A DNA stretch of 64,000 bases, taken from Candidatus Anstonellales archaeon. Its GTDB lineage: Archaea; Micrarchaeota; Micrarchaeia; Anstonellales; CG1-02-47-40. A model generated the notes under the pieces. That model did no database searches. It was not told where the DNA came from and saw only the letters and a program-made list of their open reading frames with translations. The DNA lies in assembly GCA_038869735.1 (NCBI GenBank), contig JAWCQO010000002.1:1-64000 (forward strand). The letters run 5' to 3'. Each line of letters opens with the position of its first letter. Position 1 is the first letter of the stretch. The position numbers were made by a program, and so were the translations under genes. Shown one piece after another: positions 40,282 through 49,026 of this stretch.

Positions 40282-40904
40282 AATTAACGCTACTCGATCC
40301 TTCAGCAACAATGCTTACTATATTATTTGGAGTGACAATATTATATTCTGCCGGCTTGAATTATCTACTCCTGATGCTCGTTTTCTTTGTCCTCGGAATT
40401 TTGGTTACAAAATATGAACACAAGGAAAAGAAGAGACTTGGGATATATGAACATGAGCGAAGTTGGGAAAACGTTCTTGCAAATGGAACGGTCCCCGTCA
40501 TCTCGGCAATCTATTCCAGCTCACTCGGTCCATCCGCATACATATGTTCTATTGCTGCAATAACTGCTGACAAATTTGCTTCTGAACTTGGCGTGCTTTC
40601 GGAGGAACCCTACTCACTTAGGACGCTAAAAAAAGTAAAGAAAGGCACCAGTGGAGCAATAAGTCCTTTTGGCACACTTATGTCATTTGATGGGGCGCTT
40701 CTAGTAGCACTATCCTCTTATCTACTTTTTCCAGGTATTAACTTTTGGAAAGTTCTTATAATTTCACTGATAGGTTTTATGGGTTCCTTCATCGATACAC
40801 TTCTTGGAGTATTTGAGGAGGACGGAATAGGGACCAAATCAACAACCAATTTCATATGTTCTCTGACAGGAGCATTGATTGGATATCTCGTTTTAGGATA
40901 TTAA
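40278..40904 (+). CDS. DUF92-family membrane protein (208 aa)
   Basis: This is a polytopic membrane protein with about five helices and the DUF92 (TIGR00297/COG1836) pattern: WENVLANGTVPVISA, then ITADKFASELGVLS, KKGTSGAISPFGTLMS and FEEDGIGTKSTTNF. Plant and cyanobacterial relatives include VTE6, a phytyl-phosphate kinase, so a CTP-dependent prenyl-phosphate kinase role is possible. Such an enzyme could serve archaeal isoprenoid recycling, but that is an inference. The ATG at 40278 overlaps the rtcA stop by four bases. The frame is open further upstream to 40134, but that part lies over rtcA and would be the wrong start. Confidence 0.85.
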   Translation: MKLTLLDPSATMLTILFGVTILYSAGLNYLLLMLVFFVLGILVTKYEHKEKKRLGIYEHERSWENVLANGTVPVISAIYSSSLGPSAYICSIAAITADKFASELGVLSEEPYSLRTLKKVKKGTSGAISPFGTLMSFDGALLVALSSYLLFPGINFWKVLIISLIGFMGSFIDTLLGVFEEDGIGTKSTTNFICSLTGALIGYLVLGY

Positions 40905-41215
40905 AAGTAACAGCTTTCCAGAGAGGCAAATACTCGCTCAAATCGGCTCAAATTGGTTTTCCAGCCTCATCCAATAACAACGATGCAACTTATACAAACT
41001 CTTGTCTTCTCCTCGCCGTCTATCTCTTATTTATGGGTTTTATGCTTCTCTGAGAAAGAGGCCAGCGCGAGCACTTATCTGACGCGCTGGCAAGGCGACC
41101 AGTTCTTTCCTTTGCAAGAAAAGACGCATAAAATCTATAATCTTAATCAGCGCTCATATTTAAATTTTTTGGTTATAAACAATTTCAGCCGTCCTTCGTC
41201 ATCTACCAAAATTTC
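40905..41215 (+). other. Intergenic region with a strong GC hairpin at 41062-41090
   Basis: No convincing gene is present in this stretch of about 310 bases. It contains an eight-pair perfect stem CCAGCGCG/CGCGCTGG around a 13-base loop at 41062-41090, flanked by GAAAG and CTTTC sequences that could extend the structure. It stands out in AT-rich surroundings. It may be a small structured RNA or a terminator for the upstream operon, although no long T-run follows directly. TTATAAAC near 41173 may be the promoter of the downstream gene. Confidence 0.45.
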
Positions 41216-41224
41216 GTGGTGTTC

Positions 41225-41818
41225 ATGGATGAGCATGAATTAAAAGAGAGAATAAACGTACTCCTTAAAGAGAAAGCCACTCTAAGTCGCATTATAAAAA
41301 AAATTACACATAAAATTTCAGAGCAGACTCAGCTGTCTGCCCAACTCAAAAAACTTTTTGAGGGAAAGGAAAATATTCCACCAACAAAGCACCTCTACCG
41401 AATTCGCAATCAAATAGAATTCAAAATCTCAACCGAAGCATATACTCCTAAAATTGAACGTGCGCTGATATCTGAACTAAATGCAGTAGACCGCGCTATT
41501 TCAGAGTCAAAAAGAATCGAATGGATAAAAAGAAAGCACAATCAACTTCTTCATAACATTGAAGATGCAATAAAGAAAAAAAGAGCTGCAGAAGATAAGC
41601 TCTCATCAATAAAAGAGGAAATACATAGCTTAATCCTACAGCTTCAAAAAAGCCGAAGTAAAATAAGTAAAAATAAAACCACACAGAGAGATTCAAAAGG
41701 CAAGCGTGCAAAATTTCCCCCCCATCAAGAATTTAGTGTCTCCCTTGGAGACATCTGTGTAATCGAACATAAATCAGAATTTCCAACTGCTCAAACCAAA
41801 ACATCCGACATATCCTAA
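41225..41818 (+). CDS. Coiled-coil protein, COG1340-like (197 aa)
   Basis: The product is helical and highly charged, with an antiparallel coiled-coil look: heptads over the first 50 residues, a short break with IRNQIEFKISTEAYTPKIERALISELNAVDRAI, then more heptads to about residue 140. That central segment resembles the turn region of the archaeal coiled-coil family COG1340 (QT-x-x-x-P-x-x-E pattern). The last 55 residues are basic and low in complexity, then a short end with a cysteine. There is no signal peptide. The GTG at 41216 and the ATG at 41225 are both possible; the ATG has GTGGTG before it. Confidence 0.68.
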   Translation: MDEHELKERINVLLKEKATLSRIIKKITHKISEQTQLSAQLKKLFEGKENIPPTKHLYRIRNQIEFKISTEAYTPKIERALISELNAVDRAISESKRIEWIKRKHNQLLHNIEDAIKKKRAAEDKLSSIKEEIHSLILQLQKSRSKISKNKTTQRDSKGKRAKFPPHQEFSVSLGDICVIEHKSEFPTAQTKTSDIS

Positions 41819-41851
41819 GTGCGCAAGAAGAGTTGAAAAAGAGTTGAAAAT

Positions 41852-42736
41852 ATGGTAGTACAAAATGTAGCAGAAAAAAGCGATATTCTCCCAGTTATAA
41901 GAAAAGCAACCGCCGCGCTTCTTTCCATGCTTATATTTTTAGAGCTTCCCGTTATCCTTGTTTTTTTCTGCACAAAAGAAGTTTTGCTTGATGAAAACTT
42001 TTATCTAAAGGAGCTCTCTACCAGAAATATCTATAGTCTCTCAAAGGAATGGGTATCCGGCGTAGCACCAACCCCTTACAACTATCTTGTCTCTTCACTT
42101 ACACCTACTTATCTTGAATCCCAATCCAAAATCCTCCTTAGAAATTTCTTTTCATATCTTAAAAAAGAGAAAAACAGTCTTGAACTCATAATAGAGCTTC
42201 CAACTCCCAACTCATTTGACGTAGATCGATTTGGAGATGGTATCAAAACCCAAATCCCCCCAGGACTCGTTCCAGATAAAATAAACCTTTCAGATATTTT
42301 ATTCTCCGACTACCAAACCAGAACTGCTTTAGAGCAAGTCCGGTCTAATATAGAAATACTAAATCTCTCAATCTTCATAGGAGGCGGATTTATTTTTGTC
42401 CAAACTATCCTTATTACTCTCCTAGAATTTGACTTCAAGAAAGCAGCAAGAAAAGTTGGGATTGCTCTAACCGCATCGTCAGCTTCAACGACTTTTCTAT
42501 CTCTAATCATGTACTTCCTTTTTCCGCAGGTGATCTACGGTTTGTTTCCGGAACAGTACACCAACATACCTCTCTATTCTTCTCTAATCCTCATAGCCGG
42601 AGACATAATAGCAGAAATCTCTTCTCGCATCTTTCTTATCTCACTCTTCATCCTCCTACTTTCTGCAGCCCTTCTTGCTCTAAGCAGAAAGGCAGAAAAC
42701 CAACCTGAAGCTCAAAAGAAAATGTTAAGAACATAA
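41852..42736 (+). CDS. Membrane protein with a large external loop, unknown (294 aa)
   Basis: One helix near residues 20-40 is followed by about 130 polar residues that would lie outside the membrane, then three to four helices from residue 170 and a short charged tail. The loop holds ELSTRNIYSLSKEW and TPNSFDVDRFGDG, with several aromatic residues. I do not recognise a family. It has no classical cleavable signal sequence. It lies 33 bases downstream of the coiled-coil gene and 18 bases before polB, so it could be in one transcript with polB, but no functional link is evident. Confidence 0.65.
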   Translation: MVVQNVAEKSDILPVIRKATAALLSMLIFLELPVILVFFCTKEVLLDENFYLKELSTRNIYSLSKEWVSGVAPTPYNYLVSSLTPTYLESQSKILLRNFFSYLKKEKNSLELIIELPTPNSFDVDRFGDGIKTQIPPGLVPDKINLSDILFSDYQTRTALEQVRSNIEILNLSIFIGGGFIFVQTILITLLEFDFKKAARKVGIALTASSASTTFLSLIMYFLFPQVIYGLFPEQYTNIPLYSSLILIAGDIIAEISSRIFLISLFILLLSAALLALSRKAENQPEAQKKMLRT

Positions 42737-42754
42737 GACGCGGATTGAATTCCG

Positions 42755-45211
42755 ATGCAAATAGAAAACAAGAAAACTATACCTAACTCTGAACACAGCC
42801 AAAACAAAAAAGCCAGCGCAATATTAATTGAAGTTGATTACGTGGTTAAGGAAGGGGCACCAATAGTCCGCCTGCTTCTCAAAGGAAGAAGATTTTTTCG
42901 CTTATATGACCCTAACTTTGAGCCCTACTTTTACCTAGACGCTCCGCAGTCAGAAATACCTGAAATAATGAAACTACACGTACAATCACAGGGGCTTGAA
43001 GCAAGAGTTGTGAGGGTCGAAGAATGTAAGGTCAACCTGTACGGAAAAGAAAAACGTCTTTTGAAGGTATTTTGCAATCTTCCACGGGCAGTTCCTATCC
43101 TGCGCGAGCGACTTAAATCCTACCCATCATATGAATACAACATACCCTATGCGAAAAGATATCTTATAGATAAAGGGTTGTCTTATTTCGCTCGTATCTA
43201 TTACCTACGAAAGAAAAATGAAATTGTCAAAATCATAAAATCTAAAGATGACGAAGGATTCAAACTAAACACGCTTGCGTTTGATATTGAAACCTATAAT
43301 CCACAAGGAAACCCCCGACCAAAAAATGACCCTATCATAATGATTAGCTACGCCACGCGCAATAAAGCTCGTGTACTTACTTTCAAGAAAATCGACTCTG
43401 ATTTTGTTGAAGTAAAAAAATCAGAAGAGGAAGTAATCTCCTCTTTTTGCAAAATTTTAGACCAAGAGGATATCGAACTTCTCGTAGGCTACAACTCCTC
43501 TGTGTTTGACATCCCCTACCTAGCCGAGCGTTCAAGGGAGCTTGGCATTGAACTTGCACTTGGCAGAGATAAATCTTCCTATAAAAGGCGCGTCTTTGGA
43601 ATGCGCACGCTTGCAAAAATAAGCGGTAGAATTCACCTTGACCTTTATCATATAATACGCTTCATGGGCATCATAGGCGCTCTCAGGCTACCTAAATATT
43701 CGCTTGAGGACGCATATCGCGAAATCACAGGAAGAGAAAGCCGGACAAAAAGCCTTGTTAAGAAACTTGACATCTACCGTCTCTGGGACGGGAGTGAAAA
43801 GGACAGAGAACTTCTAGCCGAATACTCAAAGAACGATGCATTGGAAACCCTTGAACTAGCTGAAAAACTTCTTCCTATGCAAATAGAAATGAGCAAGATA
43901 ACCAAACTTTCTCTTTTTGAAGTTGTAAGCTCCACTGCCGGTCAGCTTGTTGAGTCTCTCCTTATGTACCGGTCAGCTAAGCATAACGCAATAATTCCCG
44001 ATAAACCAAGTCAGGAATCAGCAAAAAAGAGAGAGCAAAATCCGATTCAGGGTGCATTTGTAAAGATTCCAACGCCAGGGATATATGAGAATATCGCAGT
44101 TTTTGATTTTCGCGGCCTCTACCCTTCAATCATCTGCTCCCACAACATAGACCCATTTACTCTTCTTCCTCCCCACTCGTCTGAAGATGCATACATGTCC
44201 CCTCTTGGACACAAATTCTCAAAGAAGAAAAAGGGACTAATCCCGCAAGTGCTCGAAGAAATAATAAATATGCGGGTAGAAATTAAACAAAAGCTTAAAT
44301 CCCTCCGCCCAAACACAGATAGCTACCATTACCTATTTGCAAAATCACAAGCACTAAAAATACTTGCTAACTCCTACTATGGTTATCTTGCATATGCCAA
44401 AAGTCGTTGGTATTCACGAGAGTGTGCAGAGTCAGTAACAGCGTGGGGCAGACAGTACATCCAAGAAACCATAAAAAAGGCACAAGATGCCGGCTTTGAT
44501 GTCCTTTATGGCGACACAGATTCCATATTCCTGCTTCTTGGAAAAAAATCCAAAAAGGACGCCCTCGAGTTCATGGACAAAATAAATAAATCACTACCCG
44601 GCAATATGGAGCTTGAACTTGAAGGTTTTTTTCCACGCGGTTTGTTCGTAACAAAAAAAGTTTCAAAAGACGCCAGGGGCGCAAAGAAGAAATACGCCCT
44701 CATAGACGAACAGGGCAGAATCAAAATACGCGGCTTTGAACTAGTAAGGCGTGACTGGTCAAAAATAGCAAAGGATACTCAAAAGGCCGTGCTCTCAGCA
44801 ATTTTGATGGATGGAAGCAAAGAAAAAGCTGTCAAGATAGTTAGGGACACCATAGATCGCCTTTACCAGGGAAAAGTGCCGATAGAGGAACTAATAATAT
44901 TTACTCAGCTACAAAAAGACCCCGCCAGCTACGAGGTAATCTCTCCTGAACTTGCCGCCGCACGAAAGGCAATCGAGCAAGGAATAAAGCTTGAAAAGGG
45001 CAGCGTAATCGGATATGTAATAACAAAACACGGCTCCTCAATTTCAGATAAGGCAAAGCTTGCAGAATTTGCAAGAGATTACGACGCCAATTATTACATA
45101 ACGCGCCAGATTCTTCCGGCAGTTATGAAAATACTTGCAGAGCTTGGATATACTGATGACGATTTAAAGTTTAAAGGAAATCAGAGCTCACTAACAGGCT
45201 TTCTGTCTTAG
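42755..45211 (+). CDS. polB: Family B DNA polymerase (818 aa)
   Basis: This replicative or repair DNA polymerase has 3'-5' proofreading. Exo I is FDIETYNP near residue 175. Polymerase motif A is FRGLYPSIICSHN, motif B lies in KILANSYYGYLAYAKSRWYS, and motif C is LYGDTDSIF with the two catalytic Asp residues. KKKYALIDEQGRIKIRGFE and DAKLAEFARDYD-like thumb sequence follow. The N-terminal domain includes the region for uracil sensing (RRFFRLYDPNFEPYFYLD), but the exact pocket residues were not checked. No intein is present. The length is typical of archaeal PolB. It converges on the RNase P RNA gene. Confidence 0.96.
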   Translation: MQIENKKTIPNSEHSQNKKASAILIEVDYVVKEGAPIVRLLLKGRRFFRLYDPNFEPYFYLDAPQSEIPEIMKLHVQSQGLEARVVRVEECKVNLYGKEKRLLKVFCNLPRAVPILRERLKSYPSYEYNIPYAKRYLIDKGLSYFARIYYLRKKNEIVKIIKSKDDEGFKLNTLAFDIETYNPQGNPRPKNDPIIMISYATRNKARVLTFKKIDSDFVEVKKSEEEVISSFCKILDQEDIELLVGYNSSVFDIPYLAERSRELGIELALGRDKSSYKRRVFGMRTLAKISGRIHLDLYHIIRFMGIIGALRLPKYSLEDAYREITGRESRTKSLVKKLDIYRLWDGSEKDRELLAEYSKNDALETLELAEKLLPMQIEMSKITKLSLFEVVSSTAGQLVESLLMYRSAKHNAIIPDKPSQESAKKREQNPIQGAFVKIPTPGIYENIAVFDFRGLYPSIICSHNIDPFTLLPPHSSEDAYMSPLGHKFSKKKKGLIPQVLEEIINMRVEIKQKLKSLRPNTDSYHYLFAKSQALKILANSYYGYLAYAKSRWYSRECAESVTAWGRQYIQETIKKAQDAGFDVLYGDTDSIFLLLGKKSKKDALEFMDKINKSLPGNMELELEGFFPRGLFVTKKVSKDARGAKKKYALIDEQGRIKIRGFELVRRDWSKIAKDTQKAVLSAILMDGSKEKAVKIVRDTIDRLYQGKVPIEELIIFTQLQKDPASYEVISPELAAARKAIEQGIKLEKGSVIGYVITKHGSSISDKAKLAEFARDYDANYYITRQILPAVMKILAELGYTDDDLKFKGNQSSLTGFLS

Positions 45212-45228
45212 CTTATCCAAAAGAAATT

Positions 45229-45522
45229 GGCAGTGGCAGGACATAGCCTGCCTTCAGTTTCGAAACCCTATCTTTAGGATTTCTAAGGCAACATCTGACT
45301 TGCGCAGCCGAAAATTGGCTTTGCACTCCATGCACCACACGAGCCGTTTCATCTCGTCTTGCAAGTCTCGCTTTCCCTCATCCTCATCCTTGCAAAACGG
45401 TTATTCGTTTCTGTTCCCGCTCCTACCTTAAGTAGGGGTGCACTATAAATTGGAGTGGGCAGAACTTCCTCACTTCCTTGTCCGTTAGGACTCGGCAGCG
45501 TTAGTTGCCCGCCTGCCACTGC
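45229..45522 (-). ncRNA. rnpB: RNase P RNA (archaeal type)
   Basis: Read on the minus strand, the ends pair as P1: GCAGTGGCAGG at the 5' end and CCTGCCACTGC at the 3' end, eleven perfect pairs. Conserved pieces occur in the expected order: GAGGAAGTTC near the 5' end, ACAGAAACGAATAACCG (equivalent of the ACAGAAANNAACCG region), GATGAGGGAAAGCG, GATGAAACGGC, then TGGAGTGCAAAGCCAA, and near the 3' end AGGCAGGCTATG. At about 294 nt it has archaeal size. A TATA box lies 26 bp upstream. It works with Rpp21 (34393-34728) and other proteins to mature tRNA 5' ends. Confidence 0.88.
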
Positions 45523-45540
45523 GAAGGAATTATCTTCTTT

Positions 45541-45552
45541 GTTATATAAAAA
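45541..45552 (-). promoter_or_regulatory. TATA box of RNase P RNA, overlapping the tRNA-Arg terminator
   Basis: TTTTTATATAAC on the minus strand is centred 24-26 bp upstream of the RNase P RNA 5' end. The same T-run directly follows the tRNA-Arg gene on that strand, so it can end the tRNA transcript and start the next one. Confidence 0.65.
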
Positions 45553-45556
45553 TATG

Positions 45557-45628
45557 CGCCCCTATGGAGATTCGAACTCCAATCACCGGCTCCGGAGGCC
45601 GGCATTCTCTCCGTTGAACTATAGGGGC
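45557..45628 (-). tRNA. tRNA-Arg (anticodon CCG)
   Basis: The acceptor stem GCCCCTA/TAGGGGC, D-arm GTTC/GAAT, anticodon stem CCGGC/GCCGG with loop CTCCGGA, and T-arm TGGAG/CTCCA with TTCGAAT loop give a full 72-nt cloverleaf with G73. The anticodon CCG reads the arginine codon CGG. There is no intron and CCA is not encoded. A T-rich run follows it, and the RNase P RNA gene lies 35 bases downstream. Confidence 0.92.
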
Positions 45629-45674
45629 ATGTGAAAAATGGCACTAAGAATGAAACAGACACTCCCTAAAAAGT

Positions 45675-46349
45675 CTATTCCATAATCCCAAATGTTCTTT
45701 TTCTTGAGAAAAGCTCCGTCAATATTTCATAAGCTCGTGCCGAGTCCTTTGTTTTTAGAACAAGAATAAATTCAGTGTAAGTTGAAATGGTTTCCTTTAT
45801 GCTTATCCCGTGCCAAGCAAGGGCACGCGTAATAAGTGAAAAAAACCCAACAGAATCCACGAGCGATTTCGGAAACCTTATAGAGAGAAAGGAAAGTCCG
45901 CTTGCCTTTGAAAGAAGTCTTTCGCCTCTCATTCTCTCTTCAATTAAGTGAGCGTATTTCTCAGCAGAAACAATTGATATTTCATAATTTCCATAGCTTA
46001 TATTAAGAACGTCACCACTTTCAGTGTCAACTATCTCAAAAAGAGAATTTGCCTTTTTTACTGCTCTAGGGTCTTTTCTGTAATTGAACTCACATAAGCT
46101 TCCTTTGACAGTTATTTCACACCCAGAAAAATCTATAATATTAGCTTTTTTCCCTTCGCGCCTCCTTTTGACCCTTCTCAGAGCCATCATAATTGCAGGA
46201 ATCGATGCCTCTCCACCGACCTCTCTCTCCACTCTCTTTTGAAGATAGTAAGCAAGCTTGGTGTAGTTAATCAATCCCTTATCCAGCGCATCATCTATAA
46301 ATGGTTCTTCCTCAATAATTTTCTTTACAACGATTGGCACTCTGGACAT
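45675..46349 (-). CDS. ACT-domain regulator of amino-acid metabolism, COG2150-like (224 aa)
   Basis: The N-terminal 70 residues hold a helical DNA-binding-like part (VKKIIEEEPFIDDALDKGLINYTKLAYYLQKRVE, then IPAIMMALRRVKRR). The C-terminal half contains two ACT-like beta-alpha units (FLSIRFPKSLVDSVGFFSLITRALAWHGISIKE and TEFILVLKTKDSARAYEIL). This layout matches the archaeal COG2150 group of predicted ACT-domain regulators. The frame starts at GTG 46358, but ATG 46349 has AGGTGA six bases upstream. It is divergent from the lysine operon with 79 bases between starts, so it is a strong candidate for its regulator, with lysine as possible effector. Confidence 0.75.
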   Translation of the reverse strand: MSRVPIVVKKIIEEEPFIDDALDKGLINYTKLAYYLQKRVEREVGGEASIPAIMMALRRVKRRREGKKANIIDFSGCEITVKGSLCEFNYRKDPRAVKKANSLFEIVDTESGDVLNISYGNYEISIVSAEKYAHLIEERMRGERLLSKASGLSFLSIRFPKSLVDSVGFFSLITRALAWHGISIKETISTYTEFILVLKTKDSARAYEILTELFSRKRTFGIME

Positions 46350-46428
46350 CAACTTCACCTAACAAAACCTATTATTTTTGTTATTTTTTAAACATTACGT
46401 TTAATTACTAAAACATAGAAATTCATAC

Positions 46429-47508
46429 ATGAAAGCTTTAATCTTAGACTCAACTCTCCGCGAGGGAATACAAGCACCGGGAATTTCTTTTACTCCGGAG
46501 CAGGCACTTAGGCTTGCGTCTGAACTTGACACGTTAGGTGTGGATTTTATAGAATTAGCACCTCTTGTCTCACAAAACACGAGAGAAATGTCCAAAAGAA
46601 TCATAGATTCAAAACCCAGAGCAAAAATCATCCTACACGCAAGGGCCACTAAGCAGGATATAGACGCTCTTCTTTCATTAGACCCTGAATGGATAGCTAC
46701 TTACATGTCTGTTTCTGATATCCATCTTGAAAAAAAGCTCAAGATCAACAGGGAAACTGCTAAGCAAAGAGCAGTTGAGGCTATAGAATATGCAAAATCC
46801 CATGGACTCCATGTTAGGTTTACCTGTGAAGATGCAACAAGGGCAGATAAAAGCTACCTTATAGAGATGGTGAACCAAGCCGAGAACCTTGGAACAGAAA
46901 GAGTAGCTATACCAGATACAGTGGGAATAGCAACTCCGCGTTCTTTCTATAACCTAATAAGAGATTTATCTTGTGCGGCCCCTAAAATAGAATTTGATGT
47001 CCATTGCCACAACGATTTTGGACTTGCACTTGCAAATTCCATTGCAGGATTAGAAGCCGGAGCATCTTGTGTCCATGCGACCATAAATGGAATAGGTGAA
47101 AGGGCCGGTATCACAAAACTTGCTGAAATTGCTATGGTTCTAAACGTTATCAATAAAGAGAGAGAAGACTTGAAGATAGAGCGACTTCCTGTGCTCTCTT
47201 CTCTTCTCTCCGACTTTACACACATTCAATGTGACCCCTTTACTCCAATAGTAGGAGAAAACGTATTTCGCCACAAAGGCGGCACGCATATACTTGGAGT
47301 TTTGAACTCAAACGGAGTTGCATATGAACCCTTTTCTCCCACTTCGCTAAACAGAAAACGCAAGATAGTGGTTGGCGAATTCTCAGGCAGAACTTTGTTG
47401 CGTTATCTTTCCAGTGAACTTGGCCTTGGACTTACAGAGCAACAAATAGAAAAAACAATATCTCGCTTGAAAGAGAAAGAGGGAGACCTATTCGAGTTTG
47501 AGTTTTAG
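46429..47508 (+). CDS. lysS: Homocitrate synthase (359 aa)
   Basis: This enzyme condenses 2-oxoglutarate and acetyl-CoA to homocitrate, the first step of the alpha-aminoadipate lysine pathway. The family start is LDSTLREGIQAPGISF (DTTLRDGEQ type) and the catalytic and metal residues lie in VHCHNDFGLALANSIAGLEAGA and INGIGERAG. The protein lacks the long C-terminal LeuA allosteric domain, as in LysS/NifV-type enzymes. An isopropylmalate synthase role cannot be excluded from sequence alone, but the operon context with LysW to LysK decides for homocitrate. GTTTAATTA lies about 27 bp upstream of the ATG as a promoter. Confidence 0.88.
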   Translation: MKALILDSTLREGIQAPGISFTPEQALRLASELDTLGVDFIELAPLVSQNTREMSKRIIDSKPRAKIILHARATKQDIDALLSLDPEWIATYMSVSDIHLEKKLKINRETAKQRAVEAIEYAKSHGLHVRFTCEDATRADKSYLIEMVNQAENLGTERVAIPDTVGIATPRSFYNLIRDLSCAAPKIEFDVHCHNDFGLALANSIAGLEAGASCVHATINGIGERAGITKLAEIAMVLNVINKEREDLKIERLPVLSSLLSDFTHIQCDPFTPIVGENVFRHKGGTHILGVLNSNGVAYEPFSPTSLNRKRKIVVGEFSGRTLLRYLSSELGLGLTEQQIEKTISRLKEKEGDLFEFEF

Positions 47509-47517
47509 GGTTTTAAT

Positions 47518-47769
47518 ATGGAAAACAAAATTAGTGTATTTATAGGCGTAGTGTCAGAAGAAAAGGTAAAAACAATCGAAGTTGTAAAGAAGCTCCTCGA
47601 GATTCCCGGCGTCCAGAAAATATGGGAACTGACCGGCTCTTTTGATTTGCTTGTCTTTGCGACTTCTACCTCCATCTCTGATCTAAATTCAGTGGTAGAA
47701 TCTATTCGCGCATGCCCAGGAATAAAAAGCGAGACTACATTCCTCATTCTTGATTCGCATTCCAGGTAG
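47518..47769 (+). CDS. lysM: Stand-alone Lrp/AsnC effector domain (RAM) protein (83 aa)
   Basis: This is a single ligand-binding module of the Lrp/AsnC family without a helix-turn-helix: IGVVSEEKVKTIEVVKKLLEIPGVQKIWELTGSFD is the typical first beta-alpha-beta half, and LNSVVESIRACPGIKSETTFLIL the second. Such single modules bind amino acids and can dimerise with full-length Lrp-like regulators. In Sulfolobus the lysine regulator LysM is an Lrp-type protein; this one may have a related sensing role with lysine or alpha-aminoadipate. It lies nine bases downstream of lysS and six upstream of lysT. Confidence 0.8.
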   Translation: MENKISVFIGVVSEEKVKTIEVVKKLLEIPGVQKIWELTGSFDLLVFATSTSISDLNSVVESIRACPGIKSETTFLILDSHSR

Positions 47770-47775
47770 TTTCAA

Positions 47776-49026
47776 ATGAGTGGAGAAACGCTTACTCAAA
47801 AAATCCTTTCAAAAAAAGCCGGAAGAAAACTTTCGGAAGGAGAGTTGGCAGTAGTAACTTTCGATTATCTGCTTACTCATGACACTACTTCTACATGGGC
47901 AATAGACGCTTTTGAGTCATTTTCTGACAAAGTGTTTGACCCGTCAAAGATTTTTATATTCTTTGACCATGCATATCCTGCCCCAAATACTCAGGTTGCT
48001 GCCATGCACTCAAAAATCATGGCGTTTGCAAAAAAGCACTCTATCCCTGTCTTTGCGCAGGGCGTTTGTCATCAAGTTATGGCTGAATTTTTTACATACC
48101 CAAACACATTTCTCGTAGGTGCCGACAGCCACACTCCAACAGGGGGTGGCCTCGGCTGCCTTGCTGTTGGTTTCGGTTCAACAGATGCCGCAGTGGCAAT
48201 GGCAACAGGAAAAATATGGGTTCGCGTACCACAAACTCTTCTTATTAATCTTGAAGGAGAGCTTTTAGCTGGTTCATATCCCAAAGACGTTATCCTCACA
48301 ATAGCAAAGGAGCTATCAAGCGAAGGAGCAAACTACAAAGTCGTTGAATTTGGCGGTAGTTCAATAAGCAATTTTGATGTTCCATCGCGCCTTACGCTAT
48401 GCAATATGTGCGCTGAGATAGGTGCAAAAAGCGCCATCGTCCCTGCAGACAAACAAACAGAAGCCTATTTGCGTTCCCAGAAGCGCTTTAAGCCTTTTTT
48501 ACACATGAGATCAGACAAAGATGCGGATTTTTCAGACACACTGACTTTTGATATCTCAAAAGTAGAGCCAACAGTTGCGTGCCCTCCAGATATAAACTTT
48601 GGTGTTCCGGTAGGTGAGGTAGAAGGCACACCAATAACACAGGTCTTCATCGGCTCATGTACAAATTGCAGAATTGAAGACCTTGAAGTAGCTTATAAGA
48701 TACTAAAAGGACAAAAGATACACAAAGAGCTAAAACTCATAATAACCCCATCAAGCCGTTATGTTCTTGAGGAAGCTTCCAGAAGAGGATATCTCAACGA
48801 GTTTTTGAGGATAGGTGCAACAATAACTCCTCCAGGTTGCGGTTCATGTCTTGGAAGGCATATGGGCGTACTATCCGACAACGACGTATGTTTGAGCACC
48901 AGCAATAGAAACTTCACAGGCAGAATGGGATCTCCAAAGGCAAAAATATACCTTTCCTCACCGGCAACCGCAGCAGCAAGCGCAATTGAAGGAAAGATAG
49001 CTGACCCAAGAAAATATCTGTCATAG
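47776..49026 (+). CDS. lysT: Homoaconitase large subunit (416 aa)
   Basis: This Fe-S hydro-lyase subunit, with LysU, converts homocitrate to homoisocitrate through homoaconitate. The 4Fe-4S ligands are the cysteine in IGSCTNCRIED and the pair in CGSCLGRH. Other motifs are THDTTS, GVCHQVMAE, GADSHTPTGGGLGC and ATGKIWVRVPQT. Large subunits of isopropylmalate isomerase have the same layout, so the homocitrate assignment depends on the operon. An AGGTAG motif precedes the ATG, and lysU begins at the next base after the stop. Confidence 0.88.
   Translation: MSGETLTQKILSKKAGRKLSEGELAVVTFDYLLTHDTTSTWAIDAFESFSDKVFDPSKIFIFFDHAYPAPNTQVAAMHSKIMAFAKKHSIPVFAQGVCHQVMAEFFTYPNTFLVGADSHTPTGGGLGCLAVGFGSTDAAVAMATGKIWVRVPQTLLINLEGELLAGSYPKDVILTIAKELSSEGANYKVVEFGGSSISNFDVPSRLTLCNMCAEIGAKSAIVPADKQTEAYLRSQKRFKPFLHMRSDKDADFSDTLTFDISKVEPTVACPPDINFGVPVGEVEGTPITQVFIGSCTNCRIEDLEVAYKILKGQKIHKELKLIITPSSRYVLEEASRRGYLNEFLRIGATITPPGCGSCLGRHMGVLSDNDVCLSTSNRNFTGRMGSPKAKIYLSSPATAAASAIEGKIADPRKYLS

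Noticed and set aside
40134-40904. Long version of the DUF92 protein starting inside rtcA
   Set aside because: The extra 48 residues are the out-of-frame reading of rtcA; the ATG at 40278 with a four-base overlap fits the family start.
40856-41243. Two short plus-strand frames downstream of the DUF92 gene
   Set aside because: They overlap each other and the DUF92 3' end, have no ribosome-binding site and give low-quality translations; the region is better described as an intergenic stretch with a hairpin.
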